Assembly: GCA_021793015.1 (NCBI GenBank) | Contig: JAJYTO010000007.1 | Coordinates: 1 to 42,709 of the forward strand | Direction of reading: 5' to 3' | Length of the DNA: 42,709 bases | Origin: Bacillota bacterium | GTDB taxonomy: Bacteria; Bacillota; Bacilli; Alicyclobacillales; SLC66 | In this document: positions 1-9,065 of the stretch, piece by piece | Numbering within the stretch: position 1 is the stretch's first letter | Layout: the number at the start of each line of letters is the position of its first letter | Notes under the pieces: generated by a model | What the model was told of the DNA's origin: nothing | The model's database searches: none | The model's input: the letters and a program-made list of their open reading frames with translations, nothing else | Position numbers and translations under genes: made by a program

Positions 1-153
1 CTGAGAGATGCCATTGCACAACCATACATAGGTAAGCGATATTTCTTGTGTCGTCTGCTGCCATGATTGAGAATCTTTCCACAAGAGCCGCAGTTAAGGT
101 GTGTACTCGAAAAGGATGCGACATCCCTTTGATGAAAGATCAGGTGAGCGCCG
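1..153. other. Left edge, no supported gene
   Basis: No gene can be supported here. One forward frame stays open from the window edge to a TGA at about 64-66, which is far too short to identify. A small imperfect hairpin (GGATG, CGA, CATCC) lies at about 111-125 and could be the tail of an upstream terminator or part of the leader of the next gene. The only clear signal is AGGTGAG just before the acetyltransferase start at 154. Confidence 0.4.
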
Positions 154-693
154 ATGCAAGTAACATTTGTAGAATACAGCCAGTCAGACCAAGACGAAAT
201 TGTTCGTTGGTTAACATCTGAAACGTGGGAATATTTCGAGACACCATCACCGACGCAAGAAATGGTCGTAAATTGGGTGTCAAACGGGCATTTTCATGGT
301 GAGCAAGCGAGGTCGTTTTGGATTCAATCGGGAATCGGGGAGAATGTCGGTTTTATTACAGTGTTCGAGATACGGGATCCAATCCCAAGAATCGCTCTTC
401 GAATCAGTGCTCCCTATCGTAGGATGGGCATTGGAAAGCAGGCACTTCACTTTATCGCTGATTTTGTGTTTCGGGAATTCCCTGCAGCGCTGCGAATTGA
501 AGGTAATACAAGGCAAGATAACATCGCGATGAGAAAGACATTTGCAGCTTGCGGATGGGTGAAGGAATCACACTACCGAGCATTGTGGAAAACAGAAACA
601 GGAGAGTATGCGACAGCTATTGGATATGCAATTATAAAACAGGATTGGTTGAATGGAACCGTGACGGCAGTAGACTGGAACGATGAACCATGA
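154..693 (+). CDS. GNAT-family N-acetyltransferase
   Basis: This is a 179-residue protein of the GNAT fold, which moves an acetyl group from acetyl-CoA to an amine. The acetyl-CoA binding motif A is visible as YRRMGIGKQALHF in the middle of the protein, after the expected central strand. The following 'NIAMRKTFAACGW' and its surroundings match the usual end of the domain, where neighbouring residues have moved on from substrate contact. The length is normal for a single-domain GNAT. The ATG is preceded by AGGTGAG at a 5-base spacing. The gene is visibly AT-richer than the genes to its right, which may mean it was acquired recently. The substrate cannot be told; RimJ/RimL-like protein acetylation and small-molecule detoxification are both possible. 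Confidence 0.8.
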   Translation: MQVTFVEYSQSDQDEIVRWLTSETWEYFETPSPTQEMVVNWVSNGHFHGEQARSFWIQSGIGENVGFITVFEIRDPIPRIALRISAPYRRMGIGKQALHFIADFVFREFPAALRIEGNTRQDNIAMRKTFAACGWVKESHYRALWKTETGEYATAIGYAIIKQDWLNGTVTAVDWNDEP

Positions 694-710
694 TTCGGCA
701 CGGCAAACAA

Positions 711-734
711 ACAGGGAACCCTAAGGTTCCCTGT
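711..734. terminator. Bidirectional terminator hairpin
   Basis: ACAGGGAACC, loop CTAA, GGTTCCCTGT forms a perfect 10-bp stem between two converging genes. Reading leftwards (minus strand) the stem is followed by TTTGTTTG, so it best fits termination of the sigma-54 activator gene. On the plus strand there is no T-run, but the stem could still protect the acetyltransferase mRNA. Confidence 0.65.
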
Positions 735-801
735 GACGATGGAATTGATGACTGCCAGGATACCGCATTCATAATATAGAAAAGCCAATTCACACGCTGA
801 A

Positions 802-817
802 ACAACTCAAGAGTTGT
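802..817. terminator. Second small hairpin, ACAACTC-AA-GAGTTGT
   Basis: A perfect 7-bp inverted repeat with a 2-base centre lies 130 bases downstream of the sigma-54 activator stop. It could be a weak terminator or an operator-like palindrome. No T-run follows on either strand, so its role is uncertain. Confidence 0.3.
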
Positions 818-949
818 CTTTGGCGCATCCCTCCAGCTTCTTTATGAAGTGGGCCAGCAATCCTTTGTCAAGTGTTCTGTTCCGTTTTCCAACGCAACCA
901 CACCCTCTCTTCCATCGTCAAAAGGTATCGTGCCCCAGGGCCAGTCACT

Positions 950-2416
950 TCATTCACGATGGCGCTGCCCCAGGCCATACTTTTTCATCTTGGATTGCAA
1001 TGTCTGACGCGGAATCCCCAACATGGCTGCCGCGCTCCCGATCTGTCCGCGGCTGTTTGTCAACGCTTCCTGGATCCACAGGCGTTCGCTGTGGGCGAGC
1101 CGCTCTGGCAATGGCAGGAGCGGTTCGCCGTCTGTGTCCGCCCTGTCAGCCCTGTCAGCCGCCCCTGCGGCGGACGTTGCCAATCCCTCGTCCACCGGGC
1201 GAAGATCACGGAGCAGATACGCCGGCAAATGACGACGTTCTATGAGATCGCCATCCGCCACGATCATCGCAGCTTCGATGGCGTGTTTTAGTTCCCGGAT
1301 ATTGCCGCGCCAGGTCGCGTTCACAAGGATGCTCCGGGCATCGTTTGCCAAGGCGCGCACAGATTTCCCGAACCGCGTGTTGTAAAGGGCGATAAAATGA
1401 TCGATCAGCAGCGGAATATCCGCAGGTCGGTCCGCAAGCGGCGGCAGACGCAGCGCGGCGACCCTCACCCGATAGTAGAGATCGGCCCGCAATTGCCCTG
1501 ATCCCACCGCCTCTTCCGGATCTACATTCATGGCGGCCACGATCCGCACATCCACCGGCATGGCCTTGTTGTCACCCAAGCGTCGAACATGTTGATCTTC
1601 CAGAACACGCAACAGTTTGGCCTGCAGGTCTGGCGGCATGGAGTTCAGTTCATCAAGAAATAGCGTACCGCCGTGGGCAAGCTCAAACAGACCCGGTCGG
1701 TTCTCCGCACCGGTAAAGCTTCCCTTGACGGTTCCAAAGAGAATCCCCTCCAGCAGCGCCCCCGGAAGCGCTGCGCAATTCTGTGCGATAAAGGCGCCCC
1801 CAGACCGTGGACTCGCACTGTGAATGCCCTGAACAAGCAGCTCTTTCCCTGTGCCCGTCTCTCCGTAGACAAGCACCGGAGACGACGTCGCCGCCACTTT
1901 TTCTGCCATCTCCACCACGCGTGAAACCTCGGGAGTGGCCGTCAACAGATCCGCCAACGACCAGATCACGCCGCTTCCGCCGCGTGCGCCCCTGGCGTCG
2001 GTTCGTGATAGACGCGCCGCCTGGAGATCGACCACGCGTTCCGCCAAGTGCTTCATCTCCGTCATATCCGTGGCGATTTCAAGCGCGCCGATCAGCCGAC
2101 CGGCCGCGTACACCGGTCTGGTGGTATTTGTCGTATGCACCTCGTCGCCCCGATAGTTCGTATAAGTCTGCCGCCGATGAGAGATCGTTTCCTGTGACCG
2201 CAATACGCGCAACAGCGAACTCGTTTCTTCGCTCAGGGACGGGAATACGTCGAGCAGATGCCTTCCCACCACCTCGGTCGGCTGCAATCCGTCCAGCCGA
2301 CCCGCGCCGTCGTTGTAGTAGACCGTAACGCCGCGGGTATCCACCGTGTGGACGCCGACTCCGACCCCAGACAAAACGGCCGTCAACCAGGCATGATCAT
2401 TCGCTTGTTCCGTCAC
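950..2416 (-). CDS. Sigma-54-dependent transcriptional activator (PAS-AAA-Fis)
   Basis: This 488-residue protein is an enhancer-binding activator of RNA polymerase carrying sigma-54 (SigL in Bacilli). A PAS sensor domain covers about residues 10-120. The AAA+ domain runs from about 150 to 385, with Walker A GETGTGKE at 185-192, the sigma-54 contact loop GSFTGA at 232-237 and Walker B GGTLFLDEL at 249-257. A Fis-type helix-turn-helix closes the protein (AAAMLGIPRQTLQSKMKKYGL). The architecture is like RocR, BkdR and AcoR, which respond to amino acids or carbon metabolites; the ligand here is unknown. GTG is the start, with GGAGG 9 bases before it. It overlaps the end of the HD hydrolase gene by 20 bases, so the two are probably translationally coupled. 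No convincing -24/-12 promoter was found nearby, so its targets are probably outside the window. Confidence 0.9.
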   Translation of the reverse strand: MTEQANDHAWLTAVLSGVGVGVHTVDTRGVTVYYNDGAGRLDGLQPTEVVGRHLLDVFPSLSEETSSLLRVLRSQETISHRRQTYTNYRGDEVHTTNTTRPVYAAGRLIGALEIATDMTEMKHLAERVVDLQAARLSRTDARGARGGSGVIWSLADLLTATPEVSRVVEMAEKVAATSSPVLVYGETGTGKELLVQGIHSASPRSGGAFIAQNCAALPGALLEGILFGTVKGSFTGAENRPGLFELAHGGTLFLDELNSMPPDLQAKLLRVLEDQHVRRLGDNKAMPVDVRIVAAMNVDPEEAVGSGQLRADLYYRVRVAALRLPPLADRPADIPLLIDHFIALYNTRFGKSVRALANDARSILVNATWRGNIRELKHAIEAAMIVADGDLIERRHLPAYLLRDLRPVDEGLATSAAGAADRADRADTDGEPLLPLPERLAHSERLWIQEALTNSRGQIGSAAAMLGIPRQTLQSKMKKYGLGQRHRE

Positions 2417-3737
2417 GCAACCAGTCCTCCGGATACAACACTCGCTCGATTTTGACTTTGCGATCCCGCACGGCTTTCACGATGAAGGACTGCTCAGACA
2501 ATTCATAGGGGCGACCCCTTTCATCAAACAGGTAAATCTGCTCGGAACCCCGCCGGTCGATTCCCTCTGCTGTCGCGGCGGCCATGTCGCCGTCGTCCCA
2601 TCCTGAAGGCGACACGTAGGCGTCTTGATACGCGTGGCTCGCCGCGGTGTCGTGGACGACGTAAAACGCCGGGGGGACGCCATGCAGACGCGCTTTGTGT
2701 TCCAGGGCCTCCATCAGCCGGAGTCGATGCGGCCCGTCTTTCACGTCAACGCCGCGAAACACCCTTCTGTTCAGCAGTCGCTGCGCAAAGTCCCGCAGCA
2801 CGTCATCGGGGTTGCGCGACCACAGATGGATCGCGGTCCACAACACGGCGTCGTCCAATTCCAGATACTCTGCCGTTCGCGCACTGGCGGCCGTGTCAAG
2901 CGATCCCTCAAGCAGGGCGTTCAAGCCGCTGAATCCCGGCAGATACGCGCCGAGCATCCGCGCCCTTTGCAGCAGCTTCTCGACCATGACCTCCGCCGCG
3001 CGCGTCGTTTTGTGGAAATACACATGCAGGTACATGTAATACCGGCACATGATGTAGTCTTCGGCGATGCTTTGTCCTTTGTGGAGATCGAGGCCAACTT
3101 CCGGCTCCCCTGCGACTTCGCCGATGCGCATGACGTGGATGAGCCACTCCACATCGAACGTTCCGTACCCCGCTCCTGTCATCAGCGCATCGCGCAGCAG
3201 ATAATCGATCCGATCCGTATCCAACTGGCTCGACAACAGCTTGACAACCGCCCGCGAGGGTTCAAACCGTTTCTCGACAATCTGGGCCACCTGTTCAGCA
3301 AATCCGGACTCGTAACCCTCCAGCACCTGGTGCACTTCCGTCATGGGAGAGCGGATGATCGCGGTCGTCCACAATTCATGGCGCTCTGAGGTCACCCCCT
3401 CCAACGCATGAGAGAAGGGACCATGCCCGATATCATGAAGCAAGGCTGCGGCGATCGCCAGGTTGCGATAAGCCCGGACTTCCGCACGCAATGCGCCGTT
3501 ATGTCGCCCGTCCTGCCAATCGGCCGAGGCGTCCAGCACTCGCCGCATCATATGCGCCACACCCAGGGAATGCACGAACCGCGAGTGCTCTGCACCCGGA
3601 TAAGCGATGTTCCCCATGCCCAACTGCCTGATCCTGCGCAAGCGTTGAAATTCGGCCGTATTGATCAAATCGATCACAAACCGGTCGCTGTCTTCGAACG
3701 CAATGAGATTATGCACAGGATCGCGAAAGCTTTTCAC
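2397..3737 (-). CDS. HD-domain phosphohydrolase, YwfO-like
   Basis: This 446-residue metal-dependent phosphohydrolase belongs to the HD superfamily, in the group that contains dGTPases and B. subtilis YwfO. The family start KSFRDPVHNLI and the metal ligands HSRFVHS (residues 51-57) and LLHDIGHGPFSH (99-110) are all present. GTG at 3737 is preferred as start because AGAAGGGG sits about 6 bases before it and the protein then begins exactly like its relatives; a longer ATG reading to 3782 adds 15 residues with no family match. In characterised relatives the substrate is a nucleoside triphosphate, but here the substrate is inference. The downstream sigma-54 activator overlaps its 3' end. Confidence 0.85.
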   Translation of the reverse strand: MKSFRDPVHNLIAFEDSDRFVIDLINTAEFQRLRRIRQLGMGNIAYPGAEHSRFVHSLGVAHMMRRVLDASADWQDGRHNGALRAEVRAYRNLAIAAALLHDIGHGPFSHALEGVTSERHELWTTAIIRSPMTEVHQVLEGYESGFAEQVAQIVEKRFEPSRAVVKLLSSQLDTDRIDYLLRDALMTGAGYGTFDVEWLIHVMRIGEVAGEPEVGLDLHKGQSIAEDYIMCRYYMYLHVYFHKTTRAAEVMVEKLLQRARMLGAYLPGFSGLNALLEGSLDTAASARTAEYLELDDAVLWTAIHLWSRNPDDVLRDFAQRLLNRRVFRGVDVKDGPHRLRLMEALEHKARLHGVPPAFYVVHDTAASHAYQDAYVSPSGWDDGDMAAATAEGIDRRGSEQIYLFDERGRPYELSEQSFIVKAVRDRKVKIERVLYPEDWLRDGTSE

Positions 3738-3829
3738 TGAAATTCCCCTTCTGTGCGCTTGATTGTCCCTCCACTCTACCAATAATCGTCAGGAACGTAA
3801 AGCAGGAAGTTGCTCACGCATCGCGAAAG

Positions 3830-3956
3830 TACTTTTATGGGAACAAGTTTGTGAAGGCAAGTTTGTGAAGCCAAACTTATGAAGACAAGTCTGTGAAGGC
3901 GAGCTTATGAAGGCAAGGTTGTGGGGACAGGTCTGCGTCAGGACAAACTGCGAAGC
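3830..3956. repeat. Degenerate 14-bp tandem repeat, about 8-9 units
   Basis: Units related to CAAGTTTGTGAAGG run head to tail. Six of them (3844-3927) keep an exact 14-base period. A diverged unit lies before them (3830-3843) and one or two with altered length lie after. Because 14 is not a multiple of three, this is not coding. Units 2 and 3 together contain AAGTTTG-TGAAGC-CAAACTT, a 7-bp hairpin. The array lies in the gap between two divergent genes and ends 12 bases before the EcsC-family start. Confidence 0.8.
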
Positions 3957-3967
3957 GGGGTGCAACT

Positions 3968-4933
3968 GTGAACGCCTATGAACAGAGTGTACTCAGAGAG
4001 TGGATGGCCGCCGCGCCGCAACCGTTCACGGTGACGCTCACGAGACGCCTTACAGGCAAAGTGCGCGCCGTCATGAATCTGGCGGCGCACGTCGCTCCCG
4101 TTCGCGGACCCGCTTTGGCGGATCGCCTGCAAGGCGCCGTCCGCGACATGATCGTCCGCTCGCTCGAACAGGCGGCGACGGCCCGACAGTACGCGAAGGT
4201 GGAACAGACCATTCGCAACCTGGGCGGCGCTGCCACAACAGCTGGCGAGATCCGGCTTCTGCCGCTTCAGGTCAAGGATGAGACCGCTCGGCTCATGGCG
4301 CGCGGCCAAACCCTGGCGGTGTCGGCAGAGGGGGCGGCCGCCGGATTCGCGGCGTCGCTGTTCGAAGTCATCCCCGGCTTGCAAGCTTGGGTCATTCCGA
4401 CGATTCTCGCCGATCTCTATGCAACTCTGACCCTGATGTCCCAAAACGCGGTGCAAATCGGCTACAGTTACGGCTATTCCATGCAAAATCCGGAGGATCT
4501 GCCGCACATCCTGGTGGCCATGGCGCCGGTTGAAGAAGACGCGCAGATTGTGGAGGCCAAGGTGGCCGCCCACCTGGCCATGCGCAGCGCGGGAAGCATG
4601 CTTGCCCGAACCGCGGGAGAGCAGTTGACCCTCCGCTTCGCCGCAGGAGCTTCGCCTGCCGTCGCGCAGTTGCTCGACGTGCTCGCGGCCAGGCTGGCCC
4701 TGATATTCGCGGAGAAAGAAATGACCGTCCTGATCCCGTTCGTGGGCGCAGCGATTCAGGGATCCGTCAACGCATCCTTTGCCAAGGCGAGCTACCACGG
4801 TGCGAGGCGCTATTTTCAAAAATTGCACATGATCGACCGCTATGGAGAAGACTACATGCTTCAACAGGCGCGGCGCCTGAAGGATGATCGCGGGCGACCG
4901 CCCACCATCGATCACGATTGGGTCACGGGATGA
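3968..4933 (+). CDS. EcsC-family protein
   Basis: This 321-residue protein matches the EcsC family. The glycine/alanine-rich central segment (about residues 120-150, 'AAGFAASLFEVIPGLQAW') and the following 'SQNAVQIGYSYGYSMQNPED' are typical family features. EcsC is encoded beside the EcsAB ABC transporter in B. subtilis, but its biochemical role is not settled, and no ecsAB genes are seen here. The start is a GTG with only a weak GGGG-containing ribosome site (GAAGCGGGG). The leader consists largely of the 14-bp tandem repeat, which could affect expression. The distal part is mainly helical with no clear membrane-spanning segments apart from the central Gly/Ala-rich region. Confidence 0.8.
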   Translation: MNAYEQSVLREWMAAAPQPFTVTLTRRLTGKVRAVMNLAAHVAPVRGPALADRLQGAVRDMIVRSLEQAATARQYAKVEQTIRNLGGAATTAGEIRLLPLQVKDETARLMARGQTLAVSAEGAAAGFAASLFEVIPGLQAWVIPTILADLYATLTLMSQNAVQIGYSYGYSMQNPEDLPHILVAMAPVEEDAQIVEAKVAAHLAMRSAGSMLARTAGEQLTLRFAAGASPAVAQLLDVLAARLALIFAEKEMTVLIPFVGAAIQGSVNASFAKASYHGARRYFQKLHMIDRYGEDYMLQQARRLKDDRGRPPTIDHDWVTG

Positions 4934-5009
4934 AAAACCCCTTATGAAGATTCGCAGTTGCCTGAAAGCGCCGGTGACAAGCAACGAATCCGGGGCGATC
5001 ATCGGTCAT

Positions 5010-5894
5010 TCACAGCGCGAAAGAAAGCAGCGCCTCGCGGATCAGTTTTGCCGCGACGATCTGCGTCTGCTCAGTGGGGTCGAGAACCGGCGAGACTTCG
5101 ACCAGATCGAAACCGACCACCTGCAGATCTTTCATGGCGTGAACGGCGGCGAGCAACTCGTTGGAAGCGACGCCGCCCGCTTCCGCCGTGCCCGTTCCGG
5201 GCGCGAACGCGGGGTCGAGAACATCGATGTCAACCGTCACATAACAGGGTTTTTGTCCAATCTCCGCCAAAACGGATTGCAGCGGAAGAAGGACGTGAAA
5301 CGGGTGAAAGTTGGTATGCTCTCTGGCGTAGACAAATTCTTCGCGAGTTCCTGAACGGACGCCAAACTGGTAGATGCGTTTGGGCGGAATCAAGTCCGCG
5401 ATTTTTCGGATCACAGCCGAATGCGACAGCGGTTCTCCCTCATACTGTTCGCGCAGGTCCGCGTGCGCGTCGAAATGCAGAATGCGCACATCCGGAATGC
5501 GCTCCACAACAGCGCGCACCGCGCCAAGCGTCACCAGATGCTCTCCGCCCAACCCGATGGGCAGTTTCCCGTCGTCGAGCCAGCGACCGACATAATCGCG
5601 GATCATATCGAGGCTGCGCCCCGGATTGCCGAATGGCAATGGAATATCACCCGCGTCAAAAAAGGATATATCCTCCAGATGACGGTCCAGATATGGGCTG
5701 TATTCCTCAAGACCCACGGACACCTCGCGAATGCGACGCGGCCCCAGCCTGGTCCCTGGGCGAAACGACGTGGTCCAGTCCATGGGCATCCCATAGACGA
5801 TCGCCCTTGCAGAATCGTATGAGTCAGCGGCGCCGATAAACGCCTGGCCAGAGTAGGCGGGATCAAACGCTGCGCGGTGTGAATGATCGGTCAT
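5010..5894 (-). CDS. speB: Agmatinase
   Basis: This 294-residue ureohydrolase hydrolyses agmatine to putrescine and urea in the cytoplasm. The binuclear manganese site is intact: GGEH in the N-terminal half, HFDAHADLR in the centre, and [13 protein letters not shown] near the C-terminus. Length and motif order are those of SpeB. Its start overlaps the speE stop by four bases (ATGA), so the two genes form an operon supplying putrescine and then spermidine. The same speE-speB pair stands beside a class A PBP gene in B. subtilis, which supports the assignment over arginase or formiminoglutamase. Confidence 0.93.
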   Translation of the reverse strand: MTDHSHRAAFDPAYSGQAFIGAADSYDSARAIVYGMPMDWTTSFRPGTRLGPRRIREVSVGLEEYSPYLDRHLEDISFFDAGDIPLPFGNPGRSLDMIRDYVGRWLDDGKLPIGLGGEHLVTLGAVRAVVERIPDVRILHFDAHADLREQYEGEPLSHSAVIRKIADLIPPKRIYQFGVRSGTREEFVYAREHTNFHPFHVLLPLQSVLAEIGQKPCYVTVDIDVLDPAFAPGTGTAEAGGVASNELLAAVHAMKDLQVVGFDLVEVSPVLDPTEQTQIVAAKLIREALLSFAL

Positions 5895-6724
5895 CGCGCC
5901 GCCAGCTCCTGGACAAAACGCGGCAGTTGAAAGGCAGCCTCATGAAGCTCGGGCGTGTAGTAGCGCGTCTGGAGACCGCCTGTCCGCCGCCGATCGGCGA
6001 TGACCGCCGGATCATGAACCTTTGATCCGACGGTGAAGCTCCAGAGCCCGCTCGGATACGTGGGAATCGCGGCCAGATAGAGTCTTGTCAGCGGGAAAAT
6101 GTCCGCGACATCGCTTTGCACCCGACGGATCAGGTCTCCATGCAAAAACGGCGATTCACTCTGCGCCACGAAAATGCCGTCCGGTTTTAGCGCGCGGCTG
6201 ATCGCCTGGTAAAATTCCTTGGCAAACAGTCCCACTGCAGGCCCGATCGGGTCTGTGGAATCAACGATAATGACGTCGTACTCAGCCTCCTCGCCGTTCA
6301 CATGGGCGATGCCGTCAATCACGCGCACATCCACTCGCGGGTCGGTCAAGGCAACGGCGATCTCCGGCAAATACTGCTTGGACAGCTCGATGACACGCGC
6401 GTCAATTTCGGCCAATACAGCCTTCTTCACCGTATGATGTTTGATAATCTCACGCATGACTCCACCGTCCCCGCCGCCTACAACCAGGATTTTCTCTGGT
6501 TTGGGATGCGCCGAAAGAGCCACATGCGCAATCATTTCATGATACACAAACTCATCGCGAAGAGTCGTCATGACACATCCATCGAGAACGAGCATCCGCC
6601 CCCATTCCGCTGTTTCAATCATGGCCAGGTCCTGAAACTCAGTGCGCTCCGTATGTAGCGTGTGCGTGATCTTCGCCGTAATCCCATAGTCCGGTGTCTG
6701 TTTCTCCGTAAACCAAAGTTCCAT
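5891..6724 (-). CDS. speE: Spermidine synthase
   Basis: This 277-residue aminopropyltransferase transfers the aminopropyl group of decarboxylated S-adenosylmethionine to putrescine. The nucleotide-binding motif [12 protein letters not shown] and the conserved acidic [10 protein letters not shown] are present, together with '[18 protein letters not shown]' which contributes to the polyamine pocket. Length is typical of bacterial SpeE. It is the first gene of the speE-speB operon, with GGAGGGAG about 9-11 bases before the ATG and an extended -10 element (TGATATAAT) at 6757-6764. Confidence 0.95.
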   Translation of the reverse strand: MELWFTEKQTPDYGITAKITHTLHTERTEFQDLAMIETAEWGRMLVLDGCVMTTLRDEFVYHEMIAHVALSAHPKPEKILVVGGGDGGVMREIIKHHTVKKAVLAEIDARVIELSKQYLPEIAVALTDPRVDVRVIDGIAHVNGEEAEYDVIIVDSTDPIGPAVGLFAKEFYQAISRALKPDGIFVAQSESPFLHGDLIRRVQSDVADIFPLTRLYLAAIPTYPSGLWSFTVGSKVHDPAVIADRRRTGGLQTRYYTPELHEAAFQLPRFVQELAAR

Positions 6725-6756
6725 ATATTCCCGCTCCCTCCGGATAATCCGTCCGT

Positions 6757-6764
6757 ATTATATC
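6757..6764 (-). promoter_or_regulatory. Extended -10 promoter of speE-speB
   Basis: On the minus strand TG-A-TATAAT lies about 33-40 bases before the speE start. A good -35 hexamer is not visible, which is common for extended -10 promoters. The same TGATATAAT arrangement is seen in front of walR. Confidence 0.55.
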
Positions 6765-6848
6765 ATGCCGGTCGCCAAAATAAACCGGATGCGCAGATCC
6801 AGCGAGCGTTTGAACACGGTCCTGCTGGGTGATAATGGGTACCGTCAA

Positions 6849-6913
6849 GGGGACATGTGATAAAGTCCGCACCGCAGTGCGCCTGCCGAAACTCTGGTTT
6901 ATCACATGTCCCC
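6849..6913. repeat. 16-bp perfect inverted repeat in the PBP leader
   Basis: GGGGACATGTGATAAA (6849-6864) is repeated in exact inverse as TTTATCACATGTCCCC (6898-6913), separated by 33 bases that themselves contain a small GCAC-CGCA-GTGC hairpin. The structure ends only 2 bases before the AAGGGGG ribosome site of the PBP gene. It could be a leader hairpin that governs access to that site, a pair of operator half-sites, or the remnant of a small palindromic mobile element. Confidence 0.8.
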
Positions 6914-6927
6914 AAGGGGGTGCCTCT

Positions 6928-8997
6928 GTGAGCAAATCCACCAGGGTCCTGCGCCTGCCCCGCTTCATGCCCATCACGCTGCCGGCCCTTGCCGGCGTCC
7001 TGCAGTCCGTGAAAACTCTGGCCCAACATCGCTTGCCGGCGCTGGCGGCGACAGGACTCGGCCTGATCGTCGCAGGAGCAGGATACATCCTGTTTGCGCC
7101 ACTGCCGCTCGCAAGCGAATCGGACCCTTCACGGGTTACGGCGCAAAACGGGGAAGTGATCGGCGATCTGGTGAGCGCGGGCGTTACTCGCCGCGAGGCC
7201 AGTTTGGACGAAATTCCACAGTATCTGCAGGAGGCGACGATCGCTGTTGAGGACGCCTCTTTCTATCAGCATCGCGGTCTCAATGTGAAGGGTATCATCC
7301 GCGCCCTGCTGGCCGATATCCGCGCGCGTCACATCGTCCAAGGCGGATCCACCATCACCCAGCAGCTTGCCAAGAATCTCTTTTTAAACGGCGACCGCAC
7401 ATTGTGGCGCAAAGCGCTGGAGGCCGTCTATGCGCTCCAGTTGGAACTGCGCTATTCAAAGCAGCGTATTCTGGACGACTATCTGAACGCGATCTACTAC
7501 GGCGACGGAGCGACCGGAGTGGCCACGGCCGCCCTCTATTATTTTGGCAAACCAGTGCAGAATCTGGATCTTGCCGAGTCAGCGCTCCTCGCGGGTCTGC
7601 CAAAAGGGCCGAGTCTCTATTCCCCATTCGCGGATTACAGCGCCGCCAAAGATCGGCAGTTGCAGGTTCTCCACGCGATGGTCCGCAGTCGCTATCTGAC
7701 TGCGAGCGCGGCGCATGCGGCCTACATCGAGCCGCTCCAGTTTGCCCACCGCCGCGCGGCAGAGGCGTTTGCGCCCTACTTTGCCGACGCAGTGACGAGA
7801 GCGGCGCGGCAACAACTGCACCTCTCCAGAGATGAACTGTATCGCGGCGGACTCCAAATTCGGACGACTCTCAACATGACATTGCAGAAGGCGCTTGATC
7901 AGGCTGTCGCACGTTACATCCCGCGTTCTTCCGCTTTGCAGGCGGCCGCCGTGGTCATGGATCCCCGCACAGGCGATATCGAGGCGTACACGGGCGGCGT
8001 CAATTACCGTTTCAGCCCCTACGATCGCGCGACAGCCATGAGACAGCCCGGTTCCGCATTCAAGCCATTCGTGTACGCCGCCGCTCTTGATCGCGGCTAC
8101 ACGGCTGCCTTGCACATGAAAAGCCAGCCCACGACGTTCATTTACGACCACTATCACAGATACACCGTCCACAACTTTGGCGATGACTATGCCTACGCCC
8201 CCATTGATATGAAACAGGCGATCGCGCACTCAGACAACGTGTTTGCGGTGAGCGCCAATCTGACCGTGGGCCCGAAAAACGTTTTGCGCGAAGCCGAACG
8301 CTTCGGACTCCCGACGAACATGAAGCCCTATCCTTCCCTGGCGCTCGGCGTATTTCCGGTATCCGCGCTGCAACTGGCCAGGGCGTACAGTGTGTTTGCG
8401 AGCGGCGGCTATCTCTCCACACCCCATCTGATCGAGAGCGTGCAGGACGCCTCTGGACACAGCCTGTACAGAGAACAGCCCAACTCCTTGCTGGTGGAGT
8501 CGCCTGCGACATGTTACATTTTGACGGATATGCTGCAAAGCGTCATGCGCCCGGGCGGAACCGGATATCGCGTCGCCGGATCCATCCCCGGCCCGGTCGC
8601 GGCAAAGACAGGCACGACAGACACCGATGCCTGGATCGTAGGATATACGCCCAGGACGGTCTGCGCCGTATGGGTCGGTTACGACCGCATGAAACCAATA
8701 AACGGCGTTGAATCGCATATGGCGGCGCCGATCTTCGCAGCGGTCATGAAAGCCGCGTACCAGGACCAGCCTCAGGGAGCATGGCAGCGTCCGGACAACG
8801 TGGTCACCGTTGCCATCGATCCCGAGAGCGGCGAAGGCGCCACGACATCCTGTCCCCTGCAGGAGCAGGATGCGTTCGTCGCGGGCACCGCTCCCGTGGC
8901 GCCGTGCCATCTGCATCCCGCACCGGAAACCGGACTGGCGCAGCGTGTCGGCGGCGCGCTCCAATCGATCTGGGGTTGGCTGACCGGACGAAAGTGA
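6928..8997 (+). CDS. pbpG: Class A penicillin-binding protein, PbpG-like
   Basis: This 689-residue bifunctional enzyme polymerises glycan strands and cross-links their peptides outside the membrane. A membrane anchor lies at about residues 38-57. The glycosyltransferase motif E108-D-x-x-F-x-x-H-x-G is followed by GGSTITQQLAKNL. The transpeptidase has SAFK (nucleophile Ser376), SDN (435-437) and KTGTT (560-564). The GTG start is chosen because AAGGGGG lies about 8 bases before it; a longer ATG reading would cover the inverted repeat. Length and the neighbouring speE-speB match B. subtilis pbpG, a sporulation-associated PBP, which is why that symbol is suggested; a vegetative PBP1-type role cannot be excluded. 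Confidence 0.9.
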   Translation: MSKSTRVLRLPRFMPITLPALAGVLQSVKTLAQHRLPALAATGLGLIVAGAGYILFAPLPLASESDPSRVTAQNGEVIGDLVSAGVTRREASLDEIPQYLQEATIAVEDASFYQHRGLNVKGIIRALLADIRARHIVQGGSTITQQLAKNLFLNGDRTLWRKALEAVYALQLELRYSKQRILDDYLNAIYYGDGATGVATAALYYFGKPVQNLDLAESALLAGLPKGPSLYSPFADYSAAKDRQLQVLHAMVRSRYLTASAAHAAYIEPLQFAHRRAAEAFAPYFADAVTRAARQQLHLSRDELYRGGLQIRTTLNMTLQKALDQAVARYIPRSSALQAAAVVMDPRTGDIEAYTGGVNYRFSPYDRATAMRQPGSAFKPFVYAAALDRGYTAALHMKSQPTTFIYDHYHRYTVHNFGDDYAYAPIDMKQAIAHSDNVFAVSANLTVGPKNVLREAERFGLPTNMKPYPSLALGVFPVSALQLARAYSVFASGGYLSTPHLIESVQDASGHSLYREQPNSLLVESPATCYILTDMLQSVMRPGGTGYRVAGSIPGPVAAKTGTTDTDAWIVGYTPRTVCAVWVGYDRMKPINGVESHMAAPIFAAVMKAAYQDQPQGAWQRPDNVVTVAIDPESGEGATTSCPLQEQDAFVAGTAPVAPCHLHPAPETGLAQRVGGALQSIWGWLTGRK

Positions 8998-9065
8998 ATG
9001 CGCTGCAGAAAGTGAATATGCTACAATAGACAGAGTTTTAGACAGCGGATTGTGGAGGAGAAGCC

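Noticed and set aside
3844..3956. CRISPR array at the 14-bp repeats
   Set aside because: Units are contiguous with no spacers and far too short for CRISPR repeats.
3938..5002. 354-codon minus-strand frame opposite the EcsC-family gene
   Set aside because: The plus-strand product matches EcsC; the minus-strand frame has no motif.
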